From NCBI RefSeq assembly GCF_017873605.1, contig NZ_JAGGKI010000008.1, positions 186,001 through 250,000 of the forward strand: a DNA stretch of 64,000 nucleotides, written 5' to 3'. The translations under genes were made by a program, and so were the position numbers. The DNA is from Paenibacillus lactis. GTDB lineage: Bacteria > Bacillota > Bacilli > Paenibacillales > Paenibacillaceae. This document shows, piece after piece, positions 8,034 to 16,686 of this stretch. The notes under the pieces were generated by a model. The model was not told where the DNA came from and made no database searches. It was given only the letters and a program-made list of their open reading frames with translations. How positions within the stretch are numbered: position 1 is the first letter of the stretch; each line of letters opens with the position of its first letter.

Positions 8034-8930
8034 CTACGCACGGAACGTTTTCAGGAAGTCAACCGCGAGCTTAATATCGGCCTCCGGATTGGCTTTCACT
8101 TCACGTTCGATCGTCAAATATCCGGTGTAGCCGATATCCTTCAAGGCTTGAAGATATGCAGGCCAATCCACGCTGCCTTCGCCGAGCGGAACTTCACGGA
8201 ACTTCTCGCCGGACTCCGCCATGTCGGCAATCTTGTCATGATCAAGTGCCGGCGCTTCATAACCGAAATCTCCGTACACGTCACGCGGATCCACAAACTC
8301 GGCCAGCTTGATACCGTCCTTCGCGTGCGTGTGGACGATGTAATCCTTCAGATTATATACGCCTTGGACAGGATCATCGCCGGTCACCATCACCATATTG
8401 GCCGGGTCAAAGTTCACGGACACGCCGTTCGAGCCAAGACCGTCCAGGAAGGACTTGAGATGGGCGGAAGGCTCCGGCCCCGTCTCGATGGCAAAGAACG
8501 CGTTCATGGATTTGGCGAACGTGCTAAGCTCGAGGCAGGCGTTGTGCATTGTCTCGTATACGCGGCTGTTGCGGTCCTGCGGCACGATGCCAATGTGGGT
8601 GGTCACGATATTGGTGCCAAGCTCAAGACCCAGCTCCATGATGCGTTTCGACTTCTCGATTTTGGCTGCATTTTCGGACGGATCCTGGAAACCGTGGCCC
8701 CCCAGGTCTCCCACCAGCGCCGAGATTTCAAGGCCCAAGGATTCAATATAATCCTTCAGTTCCTTCCGTGCGGACACGGACAGATTGGCCGGATCCATCT
8801 CTCCATGAACAGCGTAGATCTGAACACCGTCGGCACCGACATTTTTCGCCTTAACCAAACCTTCTCTTACGCCAACCCGAAAGCTGTCAACAATAACGCC
8901 AATTTTGTTCGGCATGATAGGCTTCGACAT
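8034..8930 (-). CDS. Sugar phosphate isomerase/epimerase
   Basis: 298-residue TIM-barrel protein of the xylose isomerase-like family. Metal-binding segments are FAIETGPE, NFDPANMVM, HTHAKDGI and LTIERE. GGAGGAG lies about 10 bases before the ATG. It is the last gene of a three-gene minus-strand set (10915 to 8034) that holds a dehydrogenase and a second isomerase; the 72-bp gap before it has no obvious terminator. It faces the plus-strand isomerase/dehydrogenase pair across the hairpin at 7902-7998. The substrate is not identifiable. Confidence 0.85.
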   Translation of the reverse strand: MSKPIMPNKIGVIVDSFRVGVREGLVKAKNVGADGVQIYAVHGEMDPANLSVSARKELKDYIESLGLEISALVGDLGGHGFQDPSENAAKIEKSKRIMELGLELGTNIVTTHIGIVPQDRNSRVYETMHNACLELSTFAKSMNAFFAIETGPEPSAHLKSFLDGLGSNGVSVNFDPANMVMVTGDDPVQGVYNLKDYIVHTHAKDGIKLAEFVDPRDVYGDFGYEAPALDHDKIADMAESGEKFREVPLGEGSVDWPAYLQALKDIGYTGYLTIEREVKANPEADIKLAVDFLKTFRA

Positions 8931-9002
8931 CGCTTAAACTCCTCCCTCAATCTTTGTCGTCGATCGTTTGCTTCTATTGATTGAATATCAAAAATGAAAA
9001 GA

Positions 9003-9860
9003 TCAGCTTTCGTTCCACACTTTGCGCACATACTCCAGGCCCAGCTTGGTTCCGGTGCGGCAATCTTCCATGCCCTCGAATTCAATGGAAATGTAGCCGT
9101 CATAACCGGATTCCTTCACGATGCGAATCACTTCTGGAATCTTAATGTCGCCTTGGCCGACAATGGCACCGCGAAGCCAGTTACCGCTAGACGTGTTAAA
9201 CCAGCCTCCGCCTGGAGGACGGCTAGCCGGACGGTAATAGAAGTCCTTGAAATGCACCATGGAGGCGAGACCGATATTGTTCTTCACGGCTACGGTGGAT
9301 TCCTCATCCGCACACATGAAGTTGCCGACGTCCAGCGTCGTCTTGAAGTTTGGATGGTTAACGGTTTGGACAAGCGCTTTCACCCGGTCGCTGTGCTGAA
9401 TGAAATATCCGTGATTCTCCACGCTGGTGATAATGCCGCGCTCGGCTGCATAATCCGCGATGATGCGGCAGGCATTTGCAAGGCGAGGGAGCTCCTCGAT
9501 AAAATGAACGAGCGACAAGTCCTTGGACGTTGCCACGTCATGGCGCATCCGCTTTACGCCCAGGGCTGCTGCAATATCGACCTCGCTTTTTACGCGCTCG
9601 ATCTCTGCCTCATAAGCGGCATCGTCGAGTTCGGCGAAGTTCGCGCCGATGGCATAGTTGGAGAGCTCGAGCCCTTTGGCGGCGGCATGGGACTTAATCG
9701 TATCGATGAGCTCCGGATTTTCCTTTAAATTGAATCCGAGGGGCACGATCTCAATATGCTCACCGCCGATTTCGGCAATGTAGTCGATCACGTCGGTTAT
9801 GGTCATTTCACCTTTGTTCATGGCCTGGTACAGGCTGTACGAGCTTACGCCAAGTTTCAT
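9003..9860 (-). CDS. Sugar phosphate isomerase/epimerase
   Basis: 285-residue xylose isomerase-like TIM barrel with metal-ligand segments SVENHGYF, TLDVGNFMC, HFKDFYYR and ISIEFEG. The ATG overlaps the stop of the preceding dehydrogenase gene by 4 bp, so the two are translationally coupled; an AAGGAG lies 13 bases upstream inside the preceding gene. It differs clearly from the neighbouring isomerase at 8034, so the two may act on successive intermediates rather than being redundant copies. Confidence 0.85.
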   Translation of the reverse strand: MKLGVSSYSLYQAMNKGEMTITDVIDYIAEIGGEHIEIVPLGFNLKENPELIDTIKSHAAAKGLELSNYAIGANFAELDDAAYEAEIERVKSEVDIAAALGVKRMRHDVATSKDLSLVHFIEELPRLANACRIIADYAAERGIITSVENHGYFIQHSDRVKALVQTVNHPNFKTTLDVGNFMCADEESTVAVKNNIGLASMVHFKDFYYRPASRPPGGGWFNTSSGNWLRGAIVGQGDIKIPEVIRIVKESGYDGYISIEFEGMEDCRTGTKLGLEYVRKVWNES

Positions 9861-10915
9861 AGCAGAACTTCAGCTCCTTTTTCGGCGGATTCATAGATAC
9901 CGCACAGAATTTTCATAATCTCCACACCGTCTTCCACCGGGCTGAGCGGCTGGGTTCCGTTCTCAATGCTTGCGATAAAGTGGTTGACCTCACTCTGGAA
10001 AGCGGAATTGAAGTCAAATCCCTTGTGGTCCGTTTGAGGCTGGATGTTGATGATCGTATCATGCTTCTCGGTGACGATGACAACTTCAGGATCGATCTCG
10101 AATCCGCCCTTGTCGCCGTACAATTTGACGGACTGCTGATTATCCTTCGCATGCAGCGTAAAGCTGACATCAACCAGCAAGGAAGCACCGTTTTCAAATC
10201 GGATCATCGCATTGGCCATATCCTCAACCGTATTCTTCTCTGCATCATAATCTGCAGCTTTATAGAACGACAGATTCCGGACATTGGAACGGTTGCCCAA
10301 CTTTCGGTATGTATTGGCGCTGACCGCTACCGGCTTCGGACGGCCCATCATGTACCAGCACAGATCAATGACGTGAACGCCGATATCAATTAGCGGTCCG
10401 CCCCCCGAACGTTCAATGTCGGAGAACCAGCCGCCCGGATTTCCGAGTCTGCGGATCGAAGAGGCCTTCGCAAAATAAATTTCCCCGAACTCGCCTTTGT
10501 CCGCGAAATCGCGCAGCATTTGAGCATTCGGATCATAGCGTCTGACAAAGCCGACTTGAAGCAGCTTGCCGGAGGATTTCACCGCTTCCTGAACGCGCAG
10601 CGCTTCCTCGACCGTACGGCACAGCGGCTTCTCGACCAGGACATGCTTGCCGGCGTTAAGAGCGGCAATGCTGATCTCGGCATGGGTATTGTTCCAGGTA
10701 CAGATGCTTACCGCATCGATCTCAGGATCGGCCAGCAGCTCGCGATAATCTGTAAATACTTTGGTAGCGCCGTACTTTTCAGCCGCAAGCCGTGCGCGTT
10801 CTTCATTTAAATCACATACCGCGAGCAGATTCGCGTTCGCGTGTTTTTGGTAGGATTGCAAATGCATAGCAGAGATCGAACCAGTTCCAATGACCCCAAC
10901 ATTAATTGATTTCAT
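9857..10915 (-). CDS. Gfo/Idh/MocA-family oxidoreductase
   Basis: 352 residues: NAD(P) motif GVIGTGSISAMH near the N-terminus, HVLVEKPLCRT with the catalytic lysine, and DIGVHVIDLCWYMMG carrying the Asp/His pair. GAGGAG is 7 bases before the ATG. First gene of the three-gene operon with two isomerases; the divergent AraC gene at 11048 is the likely regulator. A TATAAT on the minus strand at 10954-10959 could be the -10 box; no good -35 is present at 17 bp, which fits an activator-dependent promoter. The substrate is unknown; sugar or cyclitol oxidation is inferred from the family. Confidence 0.87.
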   Translation of the reverse strand: MKSINVGVIGTGSISAMHLQSYQKHANANLLAVCDLNEERARLAAEKYGATKVFTDYRELLADPEIDAVSICTWNNTHAEISIAALNAGKHVLVEKPLCRTVEEALRVQEAVKSSGKLLQVGFVRRYDPNAQMLRDFADKGEFGEIYFAKASSIRRLGNPGGWFSDIERSGGGPLIDIGVHVIDLCWYMMGRPKPVAVSANTYRKLGNRSNVRNLSFYKAADYDAEKNTVEDMANAMIRFENGASLLVDVSFTLHAKDNQQSVKLYGDKGGFEIDPEVVIVTEKHDTIINIQPQTDHKGFDFNSAFQSEVNHFIASIENGTQPLSPVEDGVEIMKILCGIYESAEKGAEVLL

Positions 10916-11047
10916 GATTTCACTCCTCTGAATTTACTGCATTACACTTCTGTATTATAATGCTTCTAAGGAAAGACACCATGATAAACCGTGCTTTTTG
11001 TTTGTACGATCGTGCTGTCTTGATCAAGTTCAAAGGAGACCATAGCA

Positions 11048-11920
11048 TTGGACCATACACTGCGGGAACCGATGACGATGCCGGACCCCCAATTTCCGAT
11101 CAAGGTTCATCTCTGCCAGTTCGAGGGCAGGGGACAGGTCATGTTTAATCGCCACTATCACGAGCATTTGGAAATTTTGTATTTTGTCTCCGGAGAAGCA
11201 ATGCTGGAGTGTGGTTCCTCCACCTTGCATGCCCGCGAAGGCGATTTGATTGTCATTAATCGCAATGAGCTTCATTATGGAATCAGTCAGTCTGATCATT
11301 TGTTCTATTATGCGTTAATCGTGGACTTCTCGCTGCTCCAGAGCCATTCCTTGGATGCGCCGGAGATGAAATTCATTACGCCGATTACCCAAAATCGTCT
11401 GGTGTTCGCCAACCGGGTTAATGGAGATGATGTTCTTTCATCTATGCTGGCGATCATCCAAGAGCTGGAAAAGCGGGAATTCGGTTATGAGCTCGCCATT
11501 AAATCCGAGCTGTACCGTTTGCTTACGCTGCTCTTGAGAGGCTATGTTGCAACTGTTCTCACACAGGATGAATATGTGGAGCGGATGAAGAACGTAGAGC
11601 GTTTTGCCCCGATATTCAAATACATTGAGGAGCATTACAAGGAGGAGCTGTCGGTCGAGCTGCTATCCGGGATGGCCGGTCTCAGCCGATATCATTTCAG
11701 CCGGTTGTTTAAAGAGCTGAGCGGAAGAACCGTAACGGAATATGTTAACGAGACCCGGATTAATAAAGCGGATTATCTGCTGCGAAGCAGCCCGCTTACC
11801 GTCTCCGAGATCGCGGTAGCGACGGGGTTCAAGGATATTTATTATTTCAGCCGCATCTTCAAGAAATATAAACGGCTTGCTCCTTCTTTTTTAAGAAAAA
11901 ACAGTGCTGTTTCTCATTGA
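11048..11920 (+). CDS. AraC-family regulator with N-terminal cupin
   Basis: 290 residues. The N-terminal half is a cupin sensor (FNRHYHEHLEILYFVSGEA; REGDLIVINRNELHYG) and the last ~100 residues are the AraC double helix-turn-helix (LLSGMAGLSRYHFSRLFKEL and VSEIAVATGFKDIYYFSRIFKK). The TTG at 11048 is preferred because AAAGGAG lies 9 bases upstream; in-frame ATGs at 11072 and 11078 lack a site. It is divergent from the dehydrogenase/isomerase operon with 132 bp between them, so it probably activates that operon and may control itself. Confidence 0.87.
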   Translation: MDHTLREPMTMPDPQFPIKVHLCQFEGRGQVMFNRHYHEHLEILYFVSGEAMLECGSSTLHAREGDLIVINRNELHYGISQSDHLFYYALIVDFSLLQSHSLDAPEMKFITPITQNRLVFANRVNGDDVLSSMLAIIQELEKREFGYELAIKSELYRLLTLLLRGYVATVLTQDEYVERMKNVERFAPIFKYIEEHYKEELSVELLSGMAGLSRYHFSRLFKELSGRTVTEYVNETRINKADYLLRSSPLTVSEIAVATGFKDIYYFSRIFKKYKRLAPSFLRKNSAVSH

Positions 11921-11987
11921 TCTGTCATAAGCTGATCCATGTGCAGGCAGTTCATACGCCGTGCCGCTGTATCATAGGATAAGACTG

Positions 11988-12016
11988 TAGACATATAGAT
12001 CAATGCATCCTATAAT
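11988..12016 (+). promoter_or_regulatory. SigA-type promoter of the glpD-like gene
   Basis: TAGACA at 11988-11993, a 17-bp spacer, and a perfect TATAAT at 12011-12016. Expected transcription start is near 12023, only ~20 nt before the GGGCGGAGAT leader motif. Confidence 0.7.
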
Positions 12017-12043
12017 GAATATCATTATCTTAAATGCATAAGC

Positions 12044-12119
12044 GGGCGGAGATCATGGAGGACCCTTTTGCTATGGATGCGTATGACGTGCGCATTTTCG
12101 GCAGAAGCGGTTCTTTTTT
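12044..12119 (+). promoter_or_regulatory. Putative GlpP-controlled attenuator upstream of the glpD-like gene
   Basis: GGGCGGAGATCATG (12044-12057) runs straight into the 5' arm of a terminator: AGGACC and TTTTGC (12059-12071) pair with GCAGAAG and GGTTCT (12101-12114), with an inner ATGCG/CGCAT helix, followed by T6. A terminator standing ~140 nt before the gene and inside its leader should abort transcription unless antitermination occurs. A matching leader lies at 14104-14194 and a glpP gene at 15242. GlpP antitermination of glpD is established in Bacillus subtilis; its use here is inference. Confidence 0.65.
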
Positions 12120-12261
12120 AGCTATCTGAAGCTATAAACTCCGGAGGAAGCTGCTGCCAGATCTCGCAAAAAACTACTGCTAAACGCGGTTTGTCTTCCT
12201 TGAAAGTACGTCGATAGACGTTTTTCTTATATCAAGGCGTTGGGGAAAGAGGTGATTGACG

Positions 12262-14007
12262 GTGAACGAAGGGTTATCCGCAAAGCTGCGGGCTCAATAT
12301 TTACAGGACATGGAGAGGGGCAAGCTGGATGTTCTGGTGATCGGCGGTGGCATTACGGGCGCCGGGATTGCCTGGGACGCCAGCTGCCGTGGAATGACGG
12401 TCGGCTTGGTGGAGATGAATGATTTCGCCTCCGGAACAAGCGGCAAATCCGCCAAGGTGATCCATGGCGGATTGATATATCTCAGGAAAGGGAAGCTTCG
12501 TTTGGTACGCGAGTCTTGTACCGAGCGGGCATTGCTGCGTCGCTGCGCCCCCCATTTGGTGAAACCGCTTCCAGTGCTGCTGCCGATTTATAAACATCAG
12601 CCCAGCGGTTATTTGGCGAGTTCCATCAGGCTGTATGCGTATGATCGGCTTGCCGGTGCGAAGGCTAGCCGTCGGGGAAGGATGTACCGGCGGGAACAAA
12701 CCCTGTCTTTGGAAAACCTGCTGAATTCGGACGCGTTAAAAGGGGCGGCCTACTGCCGTGAGTACCGGGCTGACGATGCGAGATTGACGATTGAGGTGCT
12801 GAAGGCTGCCCGGATGAAGGGCGCGCTGATGGTCAATTACGCAAAAGTGTTGGGTTTTATCTATCGGGGCGGGAGGATTGCAGGCGTCCGTGTCGAGGAC
12901 CGCTTAAGCGGAATCCGATATCCGATCCTCGCCCGCCAAATTGTGAATGCCGCCGGCCCATGGGCGGATCAGGTAAGGCAAATGGACAACTCGCTGGCCA
13001 GCGAGCAGCTGCAATTGACCAAGGGGGTGCATCTTGTTGTCGATTATAACAAACTCCCTGTTCGTCAGGCTGTTTGTTTTGAAGGTCCCGGAGGCAGGAG
13101 AGTCCTCGTCATCCCTAAGGATTCTAAGACTTGCATCGGCATGACCGGGACTCCGTTTGAAGGAGGTGTCGGGACACCAGATATAACGGACGAGGATAAG
13201 CGGTATTTGATGGGCGCCGTCAACGGCTTGTTCCCCGGAATCCGCCTGGAGCATGGGGATATCGAATCAGGCTGGTGCGGATTAAGCGCGATGTTCAAGC
13301 CGGAGAACAGACAGTCTCCCGACATGACCGGGAAGGATGGCATTCTCATATCCGAATCAGGGTTGATCACAGCGAGGCCTGGAAATCTAACCGGATTTCG
13401 CAAGAGGGCGATGTCCGTTGTGGACCTCGTGTCTAAGCACATCCAGGATGAGGATGGAACCATCTATCCTCCTTGCATGACCGACCGGACGCCAATCAGC
13501 GGAGGGGACCTGAACGGTCTTACTTATAAACGGTTCAAGGAAATGATGGTCGAACAGGGTGCCCTTCAAGGAATCGGAGCTGACCCCATGCGAAGACTTA
13601 TAGCAAGATACGGGTCGAACGCCAAGAAGCTGCTGGACATTTATCGGGCTTCGTCAGCTGAGGAAAAGGATGAATATAAGCTGCTGCGGGCAGAGCTGAT
13701 CTATTCAATCGAGCATGAAATGACCGTTGCCGCCGAAGATTTCCTGCTGCGGCGAACCGGCTGGGTATGGTTTGAGCGGGAGACGGCCGAGCGGATGATC
13801 GCTCCCGTCATGGAGATCATGGGCGAGCTGCTGGATTGGGATGAAGAAGAGCAGGCCAGGCAGTGGCGTTTGCTTGAGGATCAGCTTCAGATGGCATGGG
13901 GGCTTGGAGGAGGCAACCTACTTGAGCGGTTCCCCTTGGAGCCTGACCAAGATCCCGCCGAGCTGATTGTGTCGGATGAGGCAGCGAAACAGCTAACGCA
14001 AACCTAA
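12262..14007 (+). CDS. glpD: FAD-dependent glycerol-3-phosphate dehydrogenase (GlpD-like)
   Basis: 581 residues, expected to oxidise sn-glycerol 3-phosphate to dihydroxyacetone phosphate at the membrane and pass electrons to quinone. The FAD motif VIGGGITGAGIAWDASCRG lies near the N-terminus; the DAO domain runs to about residue 380 (VNAAGPWADQV) and is followed by the GlpD C-terminal domain (SIEHEMTVAAEDFLLRRT). GTG at 12262 is chosen because AGAGGTG is 7 bases upstream; the TTG at 12256 is too close to it. The conserved segment usually close to TSSRSTKLxHGGLRYL reads TSGKSAKVIHGGLIYL, so this is a divergent member, perhaps a second paralogue. glpP lies downstream. Confidence 0.82.
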   Translation: MNEGLSAKLRAQYLQDMERGKLDVLVIGGGITGAGIAWDASCRGMTVGLVEMNDFASGTSGKSAKVIHGGLIYLRKGKLRLVRESCTERALLRRCAPHLVKPLPVLLPIYKHQPSGYLASSIRLYAYDRLAGAKASRRGRMYRREQTLSLENLLNSDALKGAAYCREYRADDARLTIEVLKAARMKGALMVNYAKVLGFIYRGGRIAGVRVEDRLSGIRYPILARQIVNAAGPWADQVRQMDNSLASEQLQLTKGVHLVVDYNKLPVRQAVCFEGPGGRRVLVIPKDSKTCIGMTGTPFEGGVGTPDITDEDKRYLMGAVNGLFPGIRLEHGDIESGWCGLSAMFKPENRQSPDMTGKDGILISESGLITARPGNLTGFRKRAMSVVDLVSKHIQDEDGTIYPPCMTDRTPISGGDLNGLTYKRFKEMMVEQGALQGIGADPMRRLIARYGSNAKKLLDIYRASSAEEKDEYKLLRAELIYSIEHEMTVAAEDFLLRRTGWVWFERETAERMIAPVMEIMGELLDWDEEEQARQWRLLEDQLQMAWGLGGGNLLERFPLEPDQDPAELIVSDEAAKQLTQT

Positions 14008-14365
14008 TGGTCCCCATTTTCGGCATTCGAACCGAATGATCCCGATGATTCACTTGTCAAATGGAATAACTGGTTGTAGTATTAAATTATCGATTATAGA
14101 GCTGGGCGGAGATGATGAGAAGCCCTTTGCATAACGGAATCATTCATTTTGCATGAATGAGCATCTTGCTATGCAGAGGAGCTTCTCATTTTTTATGGGC
14201 GATTTTAGAAATCCGGCTCCTTTAGCAAGTGGTTTCGGCAAGGACTAACCGGCTGTGCCGGAACATATGAATACTAGACCACGTGCGGCTCCGTTTTCGT
14301 AGTCCCACGAGTCAGATTGTGAATCTATCAAAATTCCAAGATGGAACATGCAGAGGAGATCGAGT
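14008..14365 (+). other. Intergenic region with second glycerol-type leader
   Basis: 358 bp without a gene between the glpD-like gene and the HAD phosphatase. It holds the GGGCGGAGAT motif and strong terminator at 14104-14194. A possible promoter is TTGTAG, 15 bp, TATAGA just before the motif. The remaining ~170 bp up to the HAD gene show only a short CCGGC/GCCGG dyad. Confidence 0.6.
14104..14194 (+). terminator. Strong intrinsic terminator with GGGCGGAGAT motif; second putative GlpP leader
   Basis: GGGCGGAGATGATG (14104-14117) overlaps the 5' arm of a three-part hairpin: ATGAGAAGC (14115-14123) with GCTTCTCAT (14181-14189), CTTTGCATA with TATGCAGAG, and TCATTCAT with ATGAATGA at the tip, followed by T6. 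Layout and 5' motif match the leader at 12044-12119. It may simply end the glpD-like transcript, but the shared motif suggests regulated read-through into the HAD gene and glpP. Confidence 0.8.
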
Positions 14366-15175
14366 ATGGATCATTTTTCAGGGTATATCTTTGACTTGGA
14401 TGGCACGATTTATTTAGGGCCGGAAGCGATCGAGGGGGCCGTAGAGACCGTCCGTTATTTGCAGGGCTTGAATAAACGCTTGTTGTTTCTGACGAACAAA
14501 ACGATCGATTCCCGAGAAAATTATTTGAAAAAGCTAGGGAAGCTCGGAATCCCGGTGGAGCTGGATAACATTTTGAATCCCGCACTCGTAACGATTCATT
14601 ATTTGCACAAGCATCATCCGGGGGCGAAGGTTTATGTCATCGGCGAGCCGATATTAAAGCAGGAGCTGCTGGATAACGGGATTACATTTGCTTCCGCGCC
14701 GGAAGAGACGGACGTCGTTGTCGTGTCCTGGGATCGGGACTTTCATTATAAGCATCTGGATTTTGCATACCAATCGATTAAGAGAGGCGCGGCCGTTATC
14801 GCTACGCATCCGGATCGAACATGCCCGATGCCGGGAGGCGATATTCCTGATTGCGGCGGCATGATCGGGGCTATTGAAGGCACGACCGGCATGAAAATTA
14901 CAACCGTCATGGGTAAGCCCTCCGTCTTGACGGCGTTGACGGCACTTGATATTTTGGGAGTTAAGGCTGAAGAGTGCCTCATGACGGGAGATCGTCTGGA
15001 AACCGATATTCGAATGGGCAATCAGGCCGGGATGAGCACAGCGTTGGTGCTTACCGGCGTCTCGACTCCGGAGGATTTGAAAGACAGCGATGTGAAGCCA
15101 ACCTATATTCTGGATTCGGTCCACGATATTTATCGCAGCCGTACCGTGAAAGAGGCAAATGAAGCGGGTTCTTAA
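14366..15175 (+). CDS. HAD-superfamily sugar/glycerol phosphatase (NagD/AraL type)
   Basis: 269 residues of HAD subfamily IIA. Motif I is FDLDGTIYLG (nucleophile Asp of DLDGT), motif II LFLTNKT, then a C2-type cap, lysine motif MGKPS, and the acidic motif MTGDRLETDIRMG. Members dephosphorylate small sugar or glycerol phosphates and nitrophenyl phosphate. The ATG at 14366 is preferred over the in-frame ATG at 14348 because AGAGGAG ends 7 bases before it. It sits between the glpD-like gene and glpP, so removal of excess glycerol phosphate or a related metabolite is a reasonable inference. Confidence 0.85.
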   Translation: MDHFSGYIFDLDGTIYLGPEAIEGAVETVRYLQGLNKRLLFLTNKTIDSRENYLKKLGKLGIPVELDNILNPALVTIHYLHKHHPGAKVYVIGEPILKQELLDNGITFASAPEETDVVVVSWDRDFHYKHLDFAYQSIKRGAAVIATHPDRTCPMPGGDIPDCGGMIGAIEGTTGMKITTVMGKPSVLTALTALDILGVKAEECLMTGDRLETDIRMGNQAGMSTALVLTGVSTPEDLKDSDVKPTYILDSVHDIYRSRTVKEANEAGS

Positions 15176-15241
15176 GGTACAAAAAATAAGCCCGGGCAGC
15201 TGGAGAACCGGAGATGCTGCTCTTGGCAACGAGGTGAAGAC

Positions 15242-15847
15242 ATGAGAACAAGTGTAGAAGGCGCGCAGCGAATCACGTACTGCTTGAAGCGCAAACCGAT
15301 CATTACATCTTTGATGAATGCTGACGAGCTCCCCTCCGTGCTTGCAACCGAATCGAACATCGTGTTTATTTTGAGGACCGATATATTTAATATCGAGTCG
15401 ATCGTAGAACAAATCCAGGAGGCCGGAAAGCTGTCCTTCGTTCATTTCGACCTGATCGAAGGGATCGGGAAGGATCGGGCGGGAGTAACTTATTTGGCTG
15501 AAAAGGTAGGCATCGACGGCATTGTCACCACGAAGAATACGATCATCGTCGAGGCCAAGAAGCTTGGCCTGCTGACCGTTCAACGACTGTTCGTATTTGA
15601 CTCCGTTTCGCTGGATAACGGGATCAAGATGATTAAGGCTTCGAATCCGGATGCCATTGAAGTGCTGCCAGGCATGGTATGCGAGCGGATTATGGACCGG
15701 ATCCGGGCGGAAGTCGATGTGCCCGTCATTGCGGGTGGATTAATGATTGATTTGGAGGATTTCGATACGGCTCTAAAGAGCGGCGTCATCGGGATTTCGA
15801 CCTCCAGTAAGGAACTATGGCGCTGGCAGGATGAGCATATGCAATAA
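15242..15847 (+). CDS. glpP: Glycerol uptake operon antiterminator GlpP
   Basis: 201 residues, full length for the family, which has a TIM-barrel-like fold and binds glycerol 3-phosphate. Recognisable segments are FILRTDIFNI, VHFDLIEGIGKDRAG, DGIVTTKNTII, EVLPGMVCERI and VIAGGLMID, the last two forming the phosphate-binding region. In Bacillus, GlpP with glycerol 3-phosphate binds glp leader RNAs and prevents termination. GGTGAAGAC precedes the ATG. It follows the HAD gene by 66 bp without a terminator, so the two probably share a transcript. The leaders at 12044 and 14104 are the likely local targets. Confidence 0.93.
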   Translation: MRTSVEGAQRITYCLKRKPIITSLMNADELPSVLATESNIVFILRTDIFNIESIVEQIQEAGKLSFVHFDLIEGIGKDRAGVTYLAEKVGIDGIVTTKNTIIVEAKKLGLLTVQRLFVFDSVSLDNGIKMIKASNPDAIEVLPGMVCERIMDRIRAEVDVPVIAGGLMIDLEDFDTALKSGVIGISTSSKELWRWQDEHMQ

Positions 15848-15900
15848 GACCGGCCAGCGAGGGGGATAATAGAACGGTTGCTGATGAGGAGTGAACGAAA

Positions 15901-16614
15901 ATGTACGATATTTCACTGGATATGCAAACGATGCTGATGCGGCTGCTGCTTGCAGCTCTGCTCGGCGGGCTGATCGGTTGGGAACGGGAGCGCAGAAATA
16001 AGCAGGCTGGACTGAAGACCCATCTGTTGGTTGCCGTGGGATCAACCCTCATCATGTTGACCTCCATTTACGGATTTGACTCCTTGCTTATCAATCATCC
16101 CAATGCCAGATTTGACCCTGCGCGGCTTGCGGCGCAGGTGGTAAGCGGTATCGGCTTCCTTGGCGCGGGCGCTATCCTGCGGCGTTCCAATCATATTATT
16201 TCAGGCCTCACCACAGCAGCAACGTTATGGGTAGCTGCTGCCATCGGGCTCAGCGTGGGGTCCGGGTTTTACTGGCCGGCGGTCGTTACGACTGCCATCG
16301 TGCTGATCAGTACGCTTGTGCTGAACAAGCTGGAATCCCGGTTTTTGTTCATTAAGAAGTCGGGGAGCCTGAAAATCATGATTGAAGCGGGTGATCGGCC
16401 CGTGCAGGTCAGCATCATTACCGATCTTCTCCAAAAGGCGAACATGACCGTCCAGGGCATGATCGTCAATAATGACTCTGCCGATGATGATTCAACGAAA
16501 GTAACGATGGAATTCCGGGTGTATTCATTTAACAGCAAAGGCATCGATGCCTTATTCGAGCAGCTGTGGCAGGTCGAGGGGATCAAGCAGGTGCGGATGA
16601 ATTGGCGGGATTAG
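15901..16614 (+). CDS. MgtC/SapB-family membrane protein
   Basis: 237 residues: four or five N-terminal membrane helices (about residues 1-140) with the family motifs LLGGLIGWERERRNKQAGLKTH and GIGFLGAGAILRR, then a cytosolic ACT-like C-terminal domain (about 155-237). The family is linked to growth at low Mg2+ and modulation of ATP synthase or cation transport; the role in this organism is unknown. GAGGAG precedes the ATG. It follows glpP by 53 bp and ends before the hairpin at 16658. Confidence 0.88.
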   Translation: MYDISLDMQTMLMRLLLAALLGGLIGWERERRNKQAGLKTHLLVAVGSTLIMLTSIYGFDSLLINHPNARFDPARLAAQVVSGIGFLGAGAILRRSNHIISGLTTAATLWVAAAIGLSVGSGFYWPAVVTTAIVLISTLVLNKLESRFLFIKKSGSLKIMIEAGDRPVQVSIITDLLQKANMTVQGMIVNNDSADDDSTKVTMEFRVYSFNSKGIDALFEQLWQVEGIKQVRMNWRD

Positions 16615-16657
16615 GTACGTATTTGATCGGAAATAGCATCGCAGATAAGGTTTAGCC

Positions 16658-16686
16658 ATGGAGCCGTACATTTGTACGGCTCCATT
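16658..16686 (+). terminator. Intrinsic terminator after the MgtC-like gene
   Basis: Perfect 13-bp arms ATGGAGCCGTACA and TGTACGGCTCCAT around a 2-base loop, followed by a short T-rich stretch. It separates the upstream genes from the spore germination operon. Confidence 0.8.

Larger units (their letters stand above)
11921..12261 (+). other. Leader and promoter region of the glpD-like gene
   Basis: Gene-free stretch. It contains the promoter (11988-12016), a GGGCGGAGAT motif followed by an intrinsic terminator (12044-12119), and close to the gene a small hairpin ACGTC-GATA-GACGT followed by T5 near 12210-12232. The leader is about 240 nt if transcription starts a few bases after the -10 box. 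Confidence 0.7.

Noticed and set aside
8148..9728. Long plus-strand frames opposite the sugar isomerase genes
   Set aside because: Antisense shadows of two genes with recognisable metal-binding motifs.
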